This document shows positions 28,013 through 39,044 of a stretch of DNA of 64,000 nucleotides, one piece after another. The stretch lies in the NCBI GenBank assembly GCA_041504365.1, contig CP167917.1, positions 1,798,001 to 1,862,000 on the forward strand. The letters run 5' to 3'. The stretch comes from Dryocola sp. LX212 (GTDB lineage: Bacteria; Pseudomonadota; Gammaproteobacteria; Enterobacterales; Enterobacteriaceae). Below the pieces are notes generated by a model. It saw only the letters and a list, made by a program, of their open reading frames with translations. It did not search any database and was not told where the DNA came from. Each line of letters starts with the position of its first letter. Position 1 is the first letter of the stretch. A program made the translations under genes and the position numbers.

Positions 28013-28323
28013 GCCGGAAACAGCGTCTCTCATTGACAGATTGTGGCCGTTAAGGCTGGCGGACGGGGGAAGACATTGAAATTCGATTTGTCTGTTTTTG
28101 GAAAGATGCCGACGGCTTTCGGATATTCCGCAGGGTGACGAGCGTTAAACGGGGGCAATTGTCAGTAACAAAGTCATAAAAACAAAGCGTTATGAGTTTG
28201 ATTCAATTGATTTTTCCATTGTTCTGAAACCTCAAAAACACTTTATAATTCATTTACTTGATAGGGTATCGCTTATATACTTCTCGCCAACTTTGCTTTC
28301 GCTACTGCAACAAGACGGATTTC
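28013..28323. promoter_or_regulatory. Divergent intergenic region ycfT/lolC with probable lolC promoter
   Basis: 311 bases without a gene. The lolC side is AT-rich and contains a perfect -10 hexamer tataat at 28244-28249, about 75 bases before lolC. A -35-like ttgttc sits 19 bases upstream of it, a loose fit. Nothing else recognised. Confidence 0.4.
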
Positions 28324-29523
28324 ATGTATCAACCTGTCGCGTTATTTATAGGCCTGCGCTACATGCGCGGGCGGGCATCCGACCGCTTCGGTCGCTTTGT
28401 CTCCTGGCTGTCCACCATCGGCATTACGCTCGGCGTGATGGCCCTGGTGACGGTACTTTCCGTGATGAACGGCTTCGAGCGCGAGCTGCAGAATAATATT
28501 CTGGGCCTGATGCCGCAGGCGCTGATCACCTCGCCGACCGGCTCCATCAATCCTGAAAAACTTCCCGCTGCCAGCCTCAAACTACAGGGCGTTAACCGCA
28601 TTGCGCCGGTTACCACCGGTGACGTGGTGCTGCAAAGCGCGCGCAGCGTGGCGGTGGGCGTGATGCTCGGCATTCAGCCGCAGGAAAAAGATCCCCTTTC
28701 ACCGTACCTGGTCAACGTGAAGCAAACCGACCTCGAGGCGGGGAAATACAACGTCATTCTGGGCGAGCAGCTTGCGGGCCAGCTCGGCATTAAGCGTGGC
28801 GACAGCATCCGCATTATGGTGCCGTCCGCCAGCCAGTTCACGCCGATGGGGCGCGTGCCGAGCCAGCGTCTGTTTAACGTCATTGGCACCTTTGCCGCCA
28901 ACAGCGAAGTGGATGGCTACCAGATGCTGGTGAACCAGCAGGACGCCTCGCGCCTGATGCGCTACCCGCTGGGAAATATCACCGGCTGGCGTCTGTGGCT
29001 CGACCAGCCGCTGAAGGTGGATGAACTCAGCCAGCAGAAGCTGCCGCAGGGCACGGAATGGAAGGACTGGCGCGAACGCAAGGGCGAGCTGTTCCAGGCC
29101 GTGCGCATGGAAAAGAACATGATGGGGCTGCTGCTGAGCCTGATCGTGGCGGTCGCCGCCTTTAACATTATTACCTCGCTGGGCCTGCTGGTGATGGAAA
29201 AGCAGGGCGAAGTCGCCATCCTCCAGACCCAGGGCCTGACGCGGCGGCAGATCATGGCGGTGTTTATGGTGCAGGGGGCCAGCGCCGGGGTGATTGGCGC
29301 GCTGCTCGGGGCGCTACTGGGCGCGCTGCTTGCCAGCCAGCTGAATAATCTGATGCCGATCATTGGCGCGCTGCTGGACGGCGCAACCCTGCCGGTCGCC
29401 ATCGAACCTGTACAGGTGATTGTGATTGCCATCGTGGCAATGGCCGTCGCGCTGTTATCCACGCTTTATCCGTCGTGGCGCGCTGCCGCGACACAACCCG
29501 CCGAGGCTTTACGTTATGAGTAA
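28324..29523 (+). CDS. lolC: Lipoprotein-releasing ABC transporter permease LolC
   Basis: Inner-membrane subunit of LolCDE, which extracts outer-membrane lipoproteins and passes them to LolA. LolC supplies the hook that binds LolA. 399 aa as in E. coli. Four membrane segments: one at about residues 25-48, then three in the C-terminal third within the FtsX-like domain ([20 protein letters not shown] onward). A periplasmic domain lies between. Start ATG 28324 ([17 protein letters not shown]); the frame extends upstream without homology. Its end overlaps lolD by 8 bases. Confidence 0.97.
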   Translation: MYQPVALFIGLRYMRGRASDRFGRFVSWLSTIGITLGVMALVTVLSVMNGFERELQNNILGLMPQALITSPTGSINPEKLPAASLKLQGVNRIAPVTTGDVVLQSARSVAVGVMLGIQPQEKDPLSPYLVNVKQTDLEAGKYNVILGEQLAGQLGIKRGDSIRIMVPSASQFTPMGRVPSQRLFNVIGTFAANSEVDGYQMLVNQQDASRLMRYPLGNITGWRLWLDQPLKVDELSQQKLPQGTEWKDWRERKGELFQAVRMEKNMMGLLLSLIVAVAAFNIITSLGLLVMEKQGEVAILQTQGLTRRQIMAVFMVQGASAGVIGALLGALLGALLASQLNNLMPIIGALLDGATLPVAIEPVQVIVIAIVAMAVALLSTLYPSWRAAATQPAEALRYE

Positions 29524-30220
29524 TTCTGTCCTGCTGCAGTGTGACAACCTGTGCAAACGCTATCAGGAAGGCAAAGTGCAAACGGATGTGCTGCACGATG
29601 TCAGCTTCAGCATCAACGTGGGCGAGCTAATGGCGATCGTCGGCAGCTCCGGCTCCGGCAAAAGTACCTTATTACACCTGCTGGGCGGGCTGGATACGCC
29701 CACCTCCGGCGACGTGATTTTCAACGGCCAGCCGATGAGCACCCTGTCGCCGTCTGCCAAGGCCGAACTGCGCAACCGCGAGCTGGGCTTTATCTATCAG
29801 TTCCACCATCTGCTGCCGGACTTCACGGCGATGGAAAACGTCGCCATGCCGCTGCTGATCGGCAAAAAGAACACCGATGAAACTAAGCAGCGCGCGCTGG
29901 ATATGCTGAAAGCCGTGGGCCTTGCGCACCGCAGCAGCCACCGCCCTTCGGAGCTGTCCGGCGGCGAGCGCCAGCGCGTGGCGATTGCCCGTGCGCTGGT
30001 GAACAACCCGCGCCTGGTGCTGGCGGATGAGCCAACCGGTAACCTCGATGCCCGCAACGCGGACAGCATCTTTGAACTGCTCGGCGAGCTGAACGTCCGC
30101 CAGGGCACCGCGTTCCTTGTCGTCACTCACGATCTGCAGCTGGCTAAGCGCATGTCCCGCCAGCTGGAGATGCGCGACGGGCGTCTGACGCAAGAATTAA
30201 CCCTGATGGGGGCTGATTGA
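29516..30220 (+). CDS. lolD: Lipoprotein-releasing ABC ATPase LolD
   Basis: Cytosolic ATPase of LolCDE, 234 aa. Walker [17 protein letters not shown], the LolD-type [23 protein letters not shown] signature [15 protein letters not shown], Walker [13 protein letters not shown] and switch His VVTHDLQ. ATG 29516 lies inside the lolC end, and its TGA shares the A with the lolE ATG, so all three genes are translationally coupled. Confidence 0.97.
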   Translation: MSNSVLLQCDNLCKRYQEGKVQTDVLHDVSFSINVGELMAIVGSSGSGKSTLLHLLGGLDTPTSGDVIFNGQPMSTLSPSAKAELRNRELGFIYQFHHLLPDFTAMENVAMPLLIGKKNTDETKQRALDMLKAVGLAHRSSHRPSELSGGERQRVAIARALVNNPRLVLADEPTGNLDARNADSIFELLGELNVRQGTAFLVVTHDLQLAKRMSRQLEMRDGRLTQELTLMGAD

Positions 30221-31464
30221 TGGCTTCGCCGCTCTCCCTGCTGATTGGTTTACGTTTTAGCCGCGGGCGCCGCCGCAGCGGCATGGTTTCGCTGATTTCC
30301 GTTATCTCCACGGTCGGCATCGCGCTGGGCGTCGCGGTTTTGATTGTCGGCCTGAGCGCCATGAACGGCTTCGAGCGCGAGCTGAATAACCGTATCCTGG
30401 CGGTTGTCCCGCACGGTGAAATCGAGCCGGTCAACCAGCCCTTCAAGGACTGGAACGGCGTGCTGCAGCGCGTTGAGAAGGTAAAAGGCATTGTTGCCGC
30501 AGCACCTTATATTAACTTTACCGGCCTGGTAGAGAGCGGGGCGAACCTGCGTGCAATCCAGGTGAAGGGCGTCGATCCTCAACAGGAAGCGCACCTCAGC
30601 GCGCTGCCGCAGTACGTGCAGAACAACGCCTGGAAAGATTTCAAAGCGGGTCAGCAGCAGATTATCATCGGTAAGGGCGTTGCCGACGCGCTGAAGGTGA
30701 AGCAGGGCGACTGGCTGTCCATTATGATCCCGAACAGCGACGGCGGCACCAAGCTGCTGCAGCCGAAGCGCGTGCGTCTGCACGTGGCGGGCATTTTAGC
30801 CCTCAGCGGCCAGCTGGATCACAGCTTCGCGATGGTGCCGATGGCCGACGCGCAGGGCTATTTAGACATGGGTGACAGTGTCACCGGCATCGCCATCAAG
30901 GTGAATGACGTCTTTAACGCCAACAAACTGGTGCGCGACGCGGGCGAAGTCACCAACGCTTATGTCTACATCAAAAGCTGGATTGGCACCTACGGCTACA
31001 TGTACCGCGACATTCAGATGATCCGCGCCATTATGTATCTGGCGATGGTGCTGGTGATCGGCGTGGCCTGCTTCAACATCGTCTCCACGCTGGTGATGGC
31101 GGTGAAAGACAAGAGCAGCGATATCGCCGTGCTGCGTACCCTGGGGGCAAAAGACGGCCTGATCCGCGCCATTTTCGTCTGGTACGGCCTGCTGGCCGGG
31201 CTGTTCGGCAGCGTCAGCGGCGTGATTGTCGGGGTGCTCGCCTCCTGGCAGCTGACCAACATCATTAACTTTATTCAAAAGGTTATTGGGCACCGTTTCC
31301 TGTCCGGCGATATCTACTTTATCGATTTCCTGCCGTCGGAGCTGCACTGGCTCGACGTGTTCTACGTGCTGGTCACCGCGCTGCTGCTGAGCCTGCTCGC
31401 CAGCTGGTATCCGGCCAGACGCGCCAGCAGAATCGATCCGGCGCGGGTATTAAGCGGACAATAA
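30220..31464 (+). CDS. lolE: Lipoprotein-releasing ABC transporter permease LolE
   Basis: Second permease of LolCDE, the subunit that engages lipoproteins. 414 aa as in E. coli; it has the same layout as LolC (N-terminal helix, periplasmic domain, three C-terminal helices) and shares [18 protein letters not shown] with it. Near identical to E. coli at [20 protein letters not shown]. Start ATG 30220 in TGATG with lolD. An ERIC element follows before nagK. Confidence 0.97.
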   Translation: MASPLSLLIGLRFSRGRRRSGMVSLISVISTVGIALGVAVLIVGLSAMNGFERELNNRILAVVPHGEIEPVNQPFKDWNGVLQRVEKVKGIVAAAPYINFTGLVESGANLRAIQVKGVDPQQEAHLSALPQYVQNNAWKDFKAGQQQIIIGKGVADALKVKQGDWLSIMIPNSDGGTKLLQPKRVRLHVAGILALSGQLDHSFAMVPMADAQGYLDMGDSVTGIAIKVNDVFNANKLVRDAGEVTNAYVYIKSWIGTYGYMYRDIQMIRAIMYLAMVLVIGVACFNIVSTLVMAVKDKSSDIAVLRTLGAKDGLIRAIFVWYGLLAGLFGSVSGVIVGVLASWQLTNIINFIQKVIGHRFLSGDIYFIDFLPSELHWLDVFYVLVTALLLSLLASWYPARRASRIDPARVLSGQ

Positions 31465-31499
31465 ATTAGCAATCTATTGATTAGCCTAAATAATTTTAG

Positions 31500-31606
31500 T
31501 TGTAGGTAGGTGGCCAGGAAAGGAATTCCCAGGAGCTTACTTAAGTAAGTGACTGGGGTGAGTTCCTGCAGCCAACACCCCTACAGCTCGAAGTATGACG
31601 GGATAA
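31500..31606. repeat. ERIC element between lolE and nagK
   Basis: Contains cccaggagcttacttaagta followed directly by agtgactggggtgag, the conserved core of enterobacterial repetitive intergenic consensus sequences. The tail reads gcagccaacaccc...cagctcgaagtatgacgggat. It lies in a 153-base spacer in the lolCDE-nagK-cobB gene run and ends just before the nagK RBS, so it can fold in the mRNA. Confidence 0.92.
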
Positions 31607-31617
31607 GGGGAGCAGCG

Positions 31618-32529
31618 ATGTATTACGGATTTGACATTGGCGGCACTAAAATGGCTCTTGGGGTGTATGACGCGGAGCGTCGCCTGCAGTGGGAAACTCG
31701 GGTTCCCACCCCGCACGACAGTTATGAGAATTTCTTAGCGGCTATCGTCTCCCTCGTAAAGGAGGCCGATAGCCGTTTTGGCATCAAGGGGTCGGTGGGG
31801 ATGGGTATTCCGGGCATGCCGGTCACCGACGACGGCACGCTGTACGCCGCCAACGTTCCCGCCGCCAACGGCAAACCGCTGAAAGCCGATCTCACCAGGC
31901 TGCTTGAGCGTGATGTCCGCCTGGATAACGACGCGAACTGTTTCGCGCTGTCCGAAGCCTGGGACGACGACTTCCGCGACTATCCGGTGGTGATGGGCCT
32001 GATCCTCGGCACCGGCGTCGGCGGCGGTATTATCGTCAACGGCAAATCCATCACCGGGCGCAACTACATCACCGGCGAATTCGGCCATACCCGCCTGCCC
32101 GTAGACGCGCTGAACGTTGTCGGTCGCGATTTCCCCCTCACGCGCTGCGGCTGCGGCCAAAACGGCTGTATCGAAAACTATCTTTCCGGGCGAGGATTTG
32201 CGTGGCTCTACCAGCACTTCTACTCTGAAGCGCTGGAGTCAAAAGAGATTGTGGCCCGTTTCTATGCGGGTGACGAAAAGGCGGTGGCCCACGTTGACCG
32301 CTTCCTGGAGCTGCTGGCGGTTTGCCTGGGTAGCCTGCTGACCGCCATCGATGCGCATCTGGTGGTGGTGGGCGGCGGCCTGTCAAACTTGCAGGAAATT
32401 TATAAGCAGCTGCCGGGACGTTTGCCAAAATACTTATTGCCGGTTGCTAAAGTGCCGCGCATCGAACCCGCACGTCATGGCGATGCCGGTGGCATGCGTG
32501 GCGCGGCCTTCCTCCACCTTACGGAGTAA
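31618..32529 (+). CDS. nagK: N-acetyl-D-glucosamine kinase NagK
   Basis: ROK-family kinase phosphorylating GlcNAc released in cell-wall recycling, downstream of the NagZ reaction. 303 aa as in E. coli. N-terminal phosphate motif [16 protein letters not shown]/sugar motif [15 protein letters not shown] zinc motif [19 protein letters not shown] at about residues 174-192. Start ATG 31618 after ggataaggggagcagcg; the extra upstream codons in the open frame fall inside the ERIC element. Next gene cobB begins 3 bases later. Confidence 0.96.
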   Translation: MYYGFDIGGTKMALGVYDAERRLQWETRVPTPHDSYENFLAAIVSLVKEADSRFGIKGSVGMGIPGMPVTDDGTLYAANVPAANGKPLKADLTRLLERDVRLDNDANCFALSEAWDDDFRDYPVVMGLILGTGVGGGIIVNGKSITGRNYITGEFGHTRLPVDALNVVGRDFPLTRCGCGQNGCIENYLSGRGFAWLYQHFYSEALESKEIVARFYAGDEKAVAHVDRFLELLAVCLGSLLTAIDAHLVVVGGGLSNLQEIYKQLPGRLPKYLLPVAKVPRIEPARHGDAGGMRGAAFLHLTE

Positions 32530-32532
32530 ACT

Positions 32533-33354
32533 ATGTTTTCGCGTCGTCAGCATCGGCTGAGCCGGTTTCGCAAAACCAAACGCCTGCTGCGCCAGCGTTT
32601 GCGCCAGCGCGCCTTTTTCAGAGACACACCAGGACCGGAAGCGATGGATAAACCCAGAGTAGTGGTACTGACCGGGGCGGGGATCTCCGCCGAATCCGGC
32701 ATTCGCACCTTTCGTGCTACGGACGGGCTGTGGGAAGAGCACCGCGTGGAGGACGTTGCCACGCCGGAAGGCTTTGCCCGCGACCCTGAGCTGGTGCAGG
32801 CATTTTATAACGCCCGCCGCCGGCAGCTCCAGCAGGCTGAGATCCAGCCCAACGCCGCGCATCTGGCGCTGGCGAAGCTCGAAGAAGAGCTGGGCGACCA
32901 CTTCCTGCTGGTGACGCAGAATATCGACAACCTGCACGAGCGCGCCGGAAACAAAAACGTCATTCACATGCATGGCGAACTGCTCAAGGTGCGCTGCTCC
33001 CAGAGCGGGCAGATCCTCGAGTGGAAGGGCGACGTCACGAACGAAGATCGCTGCCATTGCTGCCAGCTCTCCGCCGCGCTGCGTCCGCACGTAGTGTGGT
33101 TCGGCGAGATGCCGCTGGGCATGGATGAGATTTACCAGGCGCTGGCGACGGCGGACTACTTCATCGCCATCGGCACCTCCGGCCACGTATACCCGGCAGC
33201 GGGCTTCGTGCATGAAGCACGTTTGCAGGGGGCGCACACCGTCGAGCTGAACCTGGAGCCAAGCCAGGTCGGCAGCGAATTCGAAGAGAAGCACTACGGG
33301 CTGGCGAGCGAAGTGGTGCCTGAATATGTCGACAGGTTGCTGAAAGGGCTTTAA
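32533..33354 (+). CDS. cobB: NAD-dependent protein deacylase CobB (sirtuin)
   Basis: Removes acetyl, succinyl and related groups from lysines, including acetyl-CoA synthetase. 273 aa. N-terminal Arg/Lys-rich extension ([15 protein letters not shown]) as in the long isoform of Salmonella and E. coli; an internal ATG at 32644 ([11 protein letters not shown]) would give the short form. Sirtuin core: [22 protein letters not shown] with the Tyr/Arg pair that reads succinyl-lysine, [12 protein letters not shown], catalytic His in IHMHGEL, and zinc cysteines CSQSG and CHCC. Overlap-tight with nagK. Confidence 0.96.
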   Translation: MFSRRQHRLSRFRKTKRLLRQRLRQRAFFRDTPGPEAMDKPRVVVLTGAGISAESGIRTFRATDGLWEEHRVEDVATPEGFARDPELVQAFYNARRRQLQQAEIQPNAAHLALAKLEEELGDHFLLVTQNIDNLHERAGNKNVIHMHGELLKVRCSQSGQILEWKGDVTNEDRCHCCQLSAALRPHVVWFGEMPLGMDEIYQALATADYFIAIGTSGHVYPAAGFVHEARLQGAHTVELNLEPSQVGSEFEEKHYGLASEVVPEYVDRLLKGL

Positions 33355-33356
33355 GT

Positions 33357-33477
33357 GCCGGATGACGCTGGCGCTTATCCGACCTACGGGAGGAGTGGAC
33401 GTCGGCTTAATCAACATTACGTTTTTCCGCCCAACGTGAAATATGGCGTAGGGTGGATAAGCGTAGCGCCATCCACC
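33357..33477. repeat. BIME after cobB
   Basis: Inverted REP units at about 33357-33387 and 33448-33477, separated by 60 bases. The second has the gtagggtggata variant. Confidence 0.85.
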
Positions 33478-33570
33478 GTTTAATCTCCCGTTCAACTCTC
33501 ACCAACAAACGTTTACAACCTCTGCTTTTGTGCCTATTTTATTTGCATACGTATTCAAACTGGGAAGCAA

Positions 33571-34887
33571 ATGAAAGCCATGCGCCTGAAGCCGGTCGCC
33601 GACTGCCGCGACGATATCGCCCGCCGCTTAGATGCCGTCGAAACAAACGGTCCGCTTAATGCCATTCTCGGGCTTAACCCGGATGCTGTAGCCCAGGCGG
33701 AACGCTGCTACCGGGCAGCACAGCGCGGCACCTCTTTCGGCCCGCTGCACGGCCTCCCCATCATCACCAAAGATAATATTGCCAGCGCCGGAATGCCCGT
33801 TACGCTCGGCTGCCGGGGGTTGGCCTCTCTACATGCCACAGCTGATTCACTGGCCGTGCGGCGATTGCGCGAGGCCGGAGCGATAATTCTGGCCCGCGCC
33901 AACATGTCAGAATTTGCCTTCGATGTTCGCTCGCGCAGCTCGCTGGGCGGCGATGTCCGTAACCCTTTAGCCACGGGCGTCACGGCAGGCGGGTCGAGCG
34001 GCGGAAGCGCTGCTGCGGTTGCTGCCGGGATGGCTGACGGCGCGCTGGGAACGGATACCGGCGGATCTATCCGCATTCCGGCAAGCTATACCGGGCTGGT
34101 TGGCCTAAGGCCCGCGCACCGGCGTGAAATGCTTGAGGGCGTGGCACCGCTTTCTTTAAGCAAGGACACGGTAGGGCCGATGGTGCATACCGTGCGGGAC
34201 GCCGCGCTGCTGCATGCGATTATCCACGGTATTAAACCAGCGCCCCTGCCGGAAAGGCCGCTGTCCGGCATACGCCTTGGCGTGGTTTCAGCACTGGAAG
34301 GGAACGACAAGGTACAGAGGCAGGTTTGGCATGCGGCGCTGGAAACATTGCGGCGGGCCGGGGCGACAATCATCCTTATTACTCTGCCTGAACTGGATGC
34401 CGTGCGGCAGGCAACCTGCCTCAGCGTCTACGAGTTTCGGCTTGCCTTTGATGCCTGGTCAAAAGGACACGCTAACGCTCCGGCAGGTCTGGCGGCTATT
34501 TTCGATTCAGGGCAGTTTCTGCCCGAATTTTCCCCGTTTATCTCCCTGCTGCTGGAAGCGAAAACCCTGAAAAACCCGGAATGGCTGGCGGGACGCAGAT
34601 TCCAGCGTCGTTTGCGGCAGAGCCTTGCTGAAGTGCTGGCGGTAAACAATCTGCAGGGTTTGCTCTATCCAACCGTCAGCCAGCTCCCGGTAAGCCTTGA
34701 TAAGATGCCGCCGGGCTGCGCGCCAGAGCTAGCCGCTATCAGCGGGCTGCCAGCGGTGACGTTTCCCTGCGGCATAAGCAGCAGAGGGCTGCCGGTGGGG
34801 ATGGAGATTTTGTCCGGGAAGAGGGATGAGAGTTTGCTGCTGAGCGTGGCGCTGGCGTGTGAAACGGCATTACATACCGGCGGATGA
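33571..34887 (+). CDS. Amidase-signature family enzyme
   Basis: 438-aa amidase (AS family). The Ser-cisSer-Lys triad is visible: Lys in [10 protein letters not shown] near residue 67, cis-Ser in [15 protein letters not shown] near 140, nucleophilic Ser in [11 protein letters not shown] near 166. No signal peptide, so cytosolic. Substrate unknown; the relatives include aryl/acyl amidases, indoleacetamide hydrolase and allophanate hydrolase domains, and the sequence does not choose among them. ATG 33571 is preceded by gggaagcaa; ATG 33580 is an alternative. Not present at this site in E. coli, and flanked on both sides by BIMEs, so a lone acquired gene is likely. Confidence 0.85.
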   Translation: MKAMRLKPVADCRDDIARRLDAVETNGPLNAILGLNPDAVAQAERCYRAAQRGTSFGPLHGLPIITKDNIASAGMPVTLGCRGLASLHATADSLAVRRLREAGAIILARANMSEFAFDVRSRSSLGGDVRNPLATGVTAGGSSGGSAAAVAAGMADGALGTDTGGSIRIPASYTGLVGLRPAHRREMLEGVAPLSLSKDTVGPMVHTVRDAALLHAIIHGIKPAPLPERPLSGIRLGVVSALEGNDKVQRQVWHAALETLRRAGATIILITLPELDAVRQATCLSVYEFRLAFDAWSKGHANAPAGLAAIFDSGQFLPEFSPFISLLLEAKTLKNPEWLAGRRFQRRLRQSLAEVLAVNNLQGLLYPTVSQLPVSLDKMPPGCAPELAAISGLPAVTFPCGISSRGLPVGMEILSGKRDESLLLSVALACETALHTGG

Positions 34888-34951
34888 CGCTACGCTTATC
34901 CGCCCTACGTTCAATCTGGTGTAGGGTGGATAAACGCCAGCGTCATCCGCC
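34879..34951. repeat. BIME between amidase gene and potD
   Basis: Two inverted REP units (34879-34908 and 34921-34951). The first overlaps the amidase stop codon. Confidence 0.85.
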
Positions 34952-34959
34952 GAAAGGCT

Positions 34960-36006
34960 TTATCGACCCGCCTTCAACTTCTGGAAATAAGATTCGTAGA
35001 TCGTGCTGGCATCGCCCACGTCGTTCTGCCATTCGCCGTTCTTCAGCACCGCTTCGTCCGGGTAGAGCGTCTTGTCACCGGAGACTTCTTTCGGCAACAA
35101 TTTGCGGGCAGCCAGGTTTGGCGTCGGGTAGCCGATGGTTTCCGCGACCTGTTTCGCCACGTCCGGGCGCAGCAGGAAGTTAATCAGCTTCAGCGCGCCG
35201 TCGACGTTCTTAGCGTTCGCCGGAATCGACAGGTTATCCATCCAGAAAATGCCGCCTTCTTTCGGCCAGACGATTTCCAGCGGGGTGCCTGCCTGGCGGG
35301 CCACATAAGCCGAACCGTTCCACACCATGCCCAGATTCACTTCGCCTTCCATGTACGGGTTCGCCGGATTATCGGAGTTGAACGCCGCCACGTTTGGCAT
35401 CAGCTTCTGCAGCTCGTGATACGCCGCCTCAATCTCTTTCGGGTCGGTGGTGTTGCCGGAATAGCCCAGCTTGCGCAGCGCAATCTGGAAGACCTCACGG
35501 GCGTCATCGGTCAGCAGCAGGCTTTGCTTATACTCGGGCTTCCACAGGTCCGCCCAGCTGGTCACGGTTTTCGGGTCGATCTCTTCGCTGTTCACGCCGA
35601 TGGCGGTCGCGCCCCAGATGTAGGGAATCGAGTAGTCGTTGTTCGGATCGAACGGCTTGTTGAGCATCTCCGGGTCAAGGTTTTTGAAGTTGCTCAGCTT
35701 GCTCTTGTCGATCTTCTGGATCATGCCCTCTTTGCGCATTTTCGCCACAAAGTAGGTGGAGGGGACGACTAAATCGTACGCGCCGTCCTTATAGGTCTTG
35801 AGCTTGGCGTACATGGTTTCATTCGACTCGTAGGTCGAATAGATAACCTTAATGCCCGTCTCTTTGGTGAACTGCTCCAGCAGGCCCGGCGGCACGTACT
35901 CCGTCCAGTTATAGAAGTAGAGCGTCTTGCTGTCGTCGGCATGGGCGGCGCTGACGCCCAGCGCCAGAGCACCCGCAGCCAGCAGGTGGCGTGACCATTT
36001 TTTCAT
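34960..36006 (-). CDS. potD: Spermidine/putrescine-binding periplasmic protein PotD
   Basis: Substrate-binding protein of PotABCD, 348 aa, equal to E. coli. Signal peptide of 23 residues ending VSAAHA; mature protein starts DDSKTLYFYNWTEYVPPG. Polyamine-site residues are in conserved segments such as VPSTYFVAKM and GMVWNGSAYVARQ. Overlaps potC by 4 bases. Confidence 0.97.
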   Translation of the reverse strand: MKKWSRHLLAAGALALGVSAAHADDSKTLYFYNWTEYVPPGLLEQFTKETGIKVIYSTYESNETMYAKLKTYKDGAYDLVVPSTYFVAKMRKEGMIQKIDKSKLSNFKNLDPEMLNKPFDPNNDYSIPYIWGATAIGVNSEEIDPKTVTSWADLWKPEYKQSLLLTDDAREVFQIALRKLGYSGNTTDPKEIEAAYHELQKLMPNVAAFNSDNPANPYMEGEVNLGMVWNGSAYVARQAGTPLEIVWPKEGGIFWMDNLSIPANAKNVDGALKLINFLLRPDVAKQVAETIGYPTPNLAARKLLPKEVSGDKTLYPDEAVLKNGEWQNDVGDASTIYESYFQKLKAGR

Positions 36007-36794
36007 TTAAACGACCCCTGAGTTTTGGTTTTATCACGAAGGATAAGCTGGGAGGCGATGACCAGGCCCAGCGACAGTACTAATAAAATGGTGGCCAGCG
36101 CGTTCACCTCGGGCGAGACGCCAACCTTAACCATCGAATAGATTTTCAGCGGCAAAATTTCATAGCCCGGCCCGGTCACGAACGAAGAGACGACCACGTC
36201 GTCCATCGACAGGGTAAAGCTCAGCAGCCAGCCCGCAGCCACGGCGGGCATCGCCAGCGGCATAATGATTTTGCGCAGAATAGTAATTTCACCCGCGCCC
36301 AGATCCCTGGCCGCCTCCAGCATGCGCACGTCGAACCCCTTGAGGCGGGAATAGACGGTGACCACCACAAACGGCAGGCAGAAGGTGATGTGTGAGAACA
36401 GCAGCGACCAGAAGCCGAGCTGCACGCCCAGCAGCATAAACAGCACCAGCAGCGAGATGGCCATCACGATGTCAGGGGACATCATCACCACGAATAACAT
36501 GCCGCTGACGAAAGGCTTGCCGCGAAAGCGATAGCGGAACAGGGCGACCGCCGTCAGCGTGCCGATAAGCGTGGCGGCGGTGGCGGAAAACACCGCCATG
36601 GTCAGCGAGTGCTGCGCCGCCTGCAGCAGGCTGTCGTTATTCATCAGCAGGCTGTACCACTTGGTGGTAAAACCCTGCCAGTTAATGCCGAAGCGCGAAC
36701 TGTTAAACGAATTGACGATCAGAATGATGATCGGGATATAGAGATAGGCATAGATGGCGGACATAAAGCCGCCGCGTAACAGGCGACCGATCAT
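36003..36794 (-). CDS. potC: Spermidine/putrescine ABC permease PotC
   Basis: 263-aa inner-membrane permease, six helices. EAA loop [20 protein letters not shown] near residue 170 contacts PotA. N-terminus [20 protein letters not shown] matches E. coli. ATG 36794 overlaps the potB TGA (ATGA); the longer upstream frame is antisense-like and rejected. C-terminus slightly different from E. coli (KTKTQGSFK). Confidence 0.96.
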   Translation of the reverse strand: MIGRLLRGGFMSAIYAYLYIPIIILIVNSFNSSRFGINWQGFTTKWYSLLMNNDSLLQAAQHSLTMAVFSATAATLIGTLTAVALFRYRFRGKPFVSGMLFVVMMSPDIVMAISLLVLFMLLGVQLGFWSLLFSHITFCLPFVVVTVYSRLKGFDVRMLEAARDLGAGEITILRKIIMPLAMPAVAAGWLLSFTLSMDDVVVSSFVTGPGYEILPLKIYSMVKVGVSPEVNALATILLVLSLGLVIASQLILRDKTKTQGSFK

Positions 36795-37648
36795 TCCAGC
36801 TCCACCTTCTTGTTTAGCAGGCGCGAGGCGCGCCAGTAAATCAGCAGCATTAGCCCCATCACCAGCGTCAGCGTAATGCTGGTGGCCGCGCCGAACGGCC
36901 AGTCGCGGATGTTCAGGAACTGGCTCTTGATCACGTTGCCGATAAGCAGGTTCTTCGCGCCGCCCATCAGGTCCGAAACGTAGAACAGCCCCATCGCGGG
37001 CAGCATCACCAGCAGGCACCCGGCGATAATCCCCGGCATGGTCAGCGGAATGATAATGCGCAGGAAAGTTTGCAGCTTGCTGGCGCCCAGGTCACGCGCG
37101 GCTTCAAGCAGCGGCTTGTCCAGCTTCTCGATGCTGGAGTAGAGCGGCATCACCATAAACGGCAGCAGGATATAGACCAGTCCCAGGATCACCGCGCTTT
37201 CGGTGTACATGATGCGGATTGGCGTGTCGATAACCCCCAGCCACAGCAGCACGGCGTTAAGATAGCCTTTGGTGCTGAGGAAAATCTTCAGCCCGTAGAT
37301 GCGGATCAGCGAATTGGTCCAGAACGGCACAATCAGCAGAAACAGCAGCAGCGGGCGCACGCGCTGCGGCAGGCGGGCCAGGAACCACGCAAACGGATAG
37401 CCCAGCGCCAGGCAGGCGAAGGTGGCTATCAGCGCCATGTTCAGCGAGTGCAGCAGCACCTCCGCATACAGCGGATCCGCAAGGCGGGCGTAGTTGTCCA
37501 GCGTGAACACCATGCTGACAAAATTCGCGTCGTCACGGGTCAGGAAGCTGGTGCCGATAATCATCAGGTTGGGCAGGAAGACGAACAGCACCAGCCAGCC
37601 GACGACGGTGAGGATCACCCCATTCTGGAACTTACGCGAGCGTTTCAT
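36791..37648 (-). CDS. potB: Spermidine/putrescine ABC permease PotB
   Basis: 285-aa permease with six helices and EAA loop [20 protein letters not shown]. Start placed at ATG 37648 ([14 protein letters not shown]) to match E. coli; it lies within the end of potA (17-base overlap). An ATG at 37675 is in frame. Confidence 0.95.
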   Translation of the reverse strand: MKRSRKFQNGVILTVVGWLVLFVFLPNLMIIGTSFLTRDDANFVSMVFTLDNYARLADPLYAEVLLHSLNMALIATFACLALGYPFAWFLARLPQRVRPLLLFLLIVPFWTNSLIRIYGLKIFLSTKGYLNAVLLWLGVIDTPIRIMYTESAVILGLVYILLPFMVMPLYSSIEKLDKPLLEAARDLGASKLQTFLRIIIPLTMPGIIAGCLLVMLPAMGLFYVSDLMGGAKNLLIGNVIKSQFLNIRDWPFGAATSITLTLVMGLMLLIYWRASRLLNKKVELE

Positions 37649-38768
37649 CTGCCAGCACAACCTCCCAGCTTTCAACCCAGGTCACGGCCATCTTCTGGTC
37701 CAGCGAGTGATCGAAGTCCGGATCGTCTTCGTTAAAGAACTCGCTCACCATGACCATCTTGCCATTTTCCAGCTCAACGCTGGACTCCAGCGTCATCCCT
37801 TTATAGTTGCGCTCGCGCACGTAGCCAATCAGGCCGTCGACCTCGGAGGCGTCGTTGATCTCCTCAACGCGTAGATCCTCCGGGCGCAGCAGTACGTTCA
37901 GTATCTGCCTCGGCGTAACCGGCAGGGTAGCGAAGATATTACACTCGCGGCCCTCTACGCTTGCGCGCACCCGCTGCTCGTCAATGCGTTCGATGACGGT
38001 GGCGGTGAAAATATTGATCTCGCCGATGAAGCTCGCCACAAACAGGTTTTTAGGCTCTTCGTAGATTTCCCGCGGCGTGCCGTCCTGCACGATTCGCCCG
38101 TCGCGCATCACCACGATGCGGTCTGACATGGTCAGCGCCTCTTCCTGATCGTGGGTAACGAATACAAAGGTGATACCGAGCTTGCGCTGCAGGGCTTTCA
38201 GCTCGTTCTGCATCTGCTTACGGAGTTTGTAATCGAGCGCGGAAAGAGATTCATCAAGCAGCAGCAGGCGGGGCTTATTGACCACGGCGCGGGCGATGGC
38301 AACGCGCTGCTGCTGGCCACCGGAGAGCTGGTGTGGCTTACGTTGTGCGAACGCATCCAGCTGCACCATTTTCAGGGCCTCAAGCACGCGGGGCTGGATT
38401 TCAGCCGCGGGCGTTTTCTGCATTTTCAGACCGAAGGCGACGTTCTCGTACACGGTCATATGCGGAAACAGGGCGTAGCTCTGGAAGACGGTATTGACGT
38501 GGCGGTGCTCGGCGGGGACCTGGGTAATGTCCTGCGACTCAAGGGAAATCGTGCCGGTATCCACATTTTCCAGCCCGGCTATCAGACGTAATACGGTGGT
38601 TTTGCCGCAGCCGGAAGGGCCAAGCAGCGTCAGGAATTCACCATTATTGATGGTGAGAGAGAAATCAGAAATTACGGATTTACCATCAAAGCTCTTACCA
38701 ACTCCCGCCAGTTCAACCAGCGGAGAGAGCGAACATTGCTGTTTATTCAATTTTTTACGCTGTCCCAT
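37632..38768 (-). CDS. potA: Spermidine/putrescine ABC ATPase PotA
   Basis: 378-aa ATPase, the E. coli length. Walker [17 protein letters not shown], signature [16 protein letters not shown], Walker [13 protein letters not shown], switch His [13 protein letters not shown], then the C-terminal TOBE/regulatory domain ([14 protein letters not shown]). Start ATG 38768 ([10 protein letters not shown]); the 21 upstream in-frame codons are not conserved. First gene of potABCD. Confidence 0.96.
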   Translation of the reverse strand: MGQRKKLNKQQCSLSPLVELAGVGKSFDGKSVISDFSLTINNGEFLTLLGPSGCGKTTVLRLIAGLENVDTGTISLESQDITQVPAEHRHVNTVFQSYALFPHMTVYENVAFGLKMQKTPAAEIQPRVLEALKMVQLDAFAQRKPHQLSGGQQQRVAIARAVVNKPRLLLLDESLSALDYKLRKQMQNELKALQRKLGITFVFVTHDQEEALTMSDRIVVMRDGRIVQDGTPREIYEEPKNLFVASFIGEINIFTATVIERIDEQRVRASVEGRECNIFATLPVTPRQILNVLLRPEDLRVEEINDASEVDGLIGYVRERNYKGMTLESSVELENGKMVMVSEFFNEDDPDFDHSLDQKMAVTWVESWEVVLADETLA

Positions 38769-39044
38769 AAATAACGCACCGGATAAAGCCGCGATGCGGG
38801 GTTTGTGAGTAACCACCTTGAGGTTTGGCACATTTCGATAAGGGCTGGCATTCTACGGCAAAGTCCGAAAATCGCCAATCTTTGAAAGGCCCCGCAGCCA
38901 ATTCAATCGCCTGTTTCGACTAAGTTTATCGTCAGAGCACCAGATCAGGACTAATTTTAGACGTAACGGGCTAACAGTGACCTGAAACAATATTTACCCC
39001 GACGGCATATTGATAATAACGGTACTAAATACGAGGGTAGCCAA

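Noticed and set aside
37855..38808. Plus-strand frames over potA
   Set aside because: Antisense shadows of a well-supported ABC ATPase gene.
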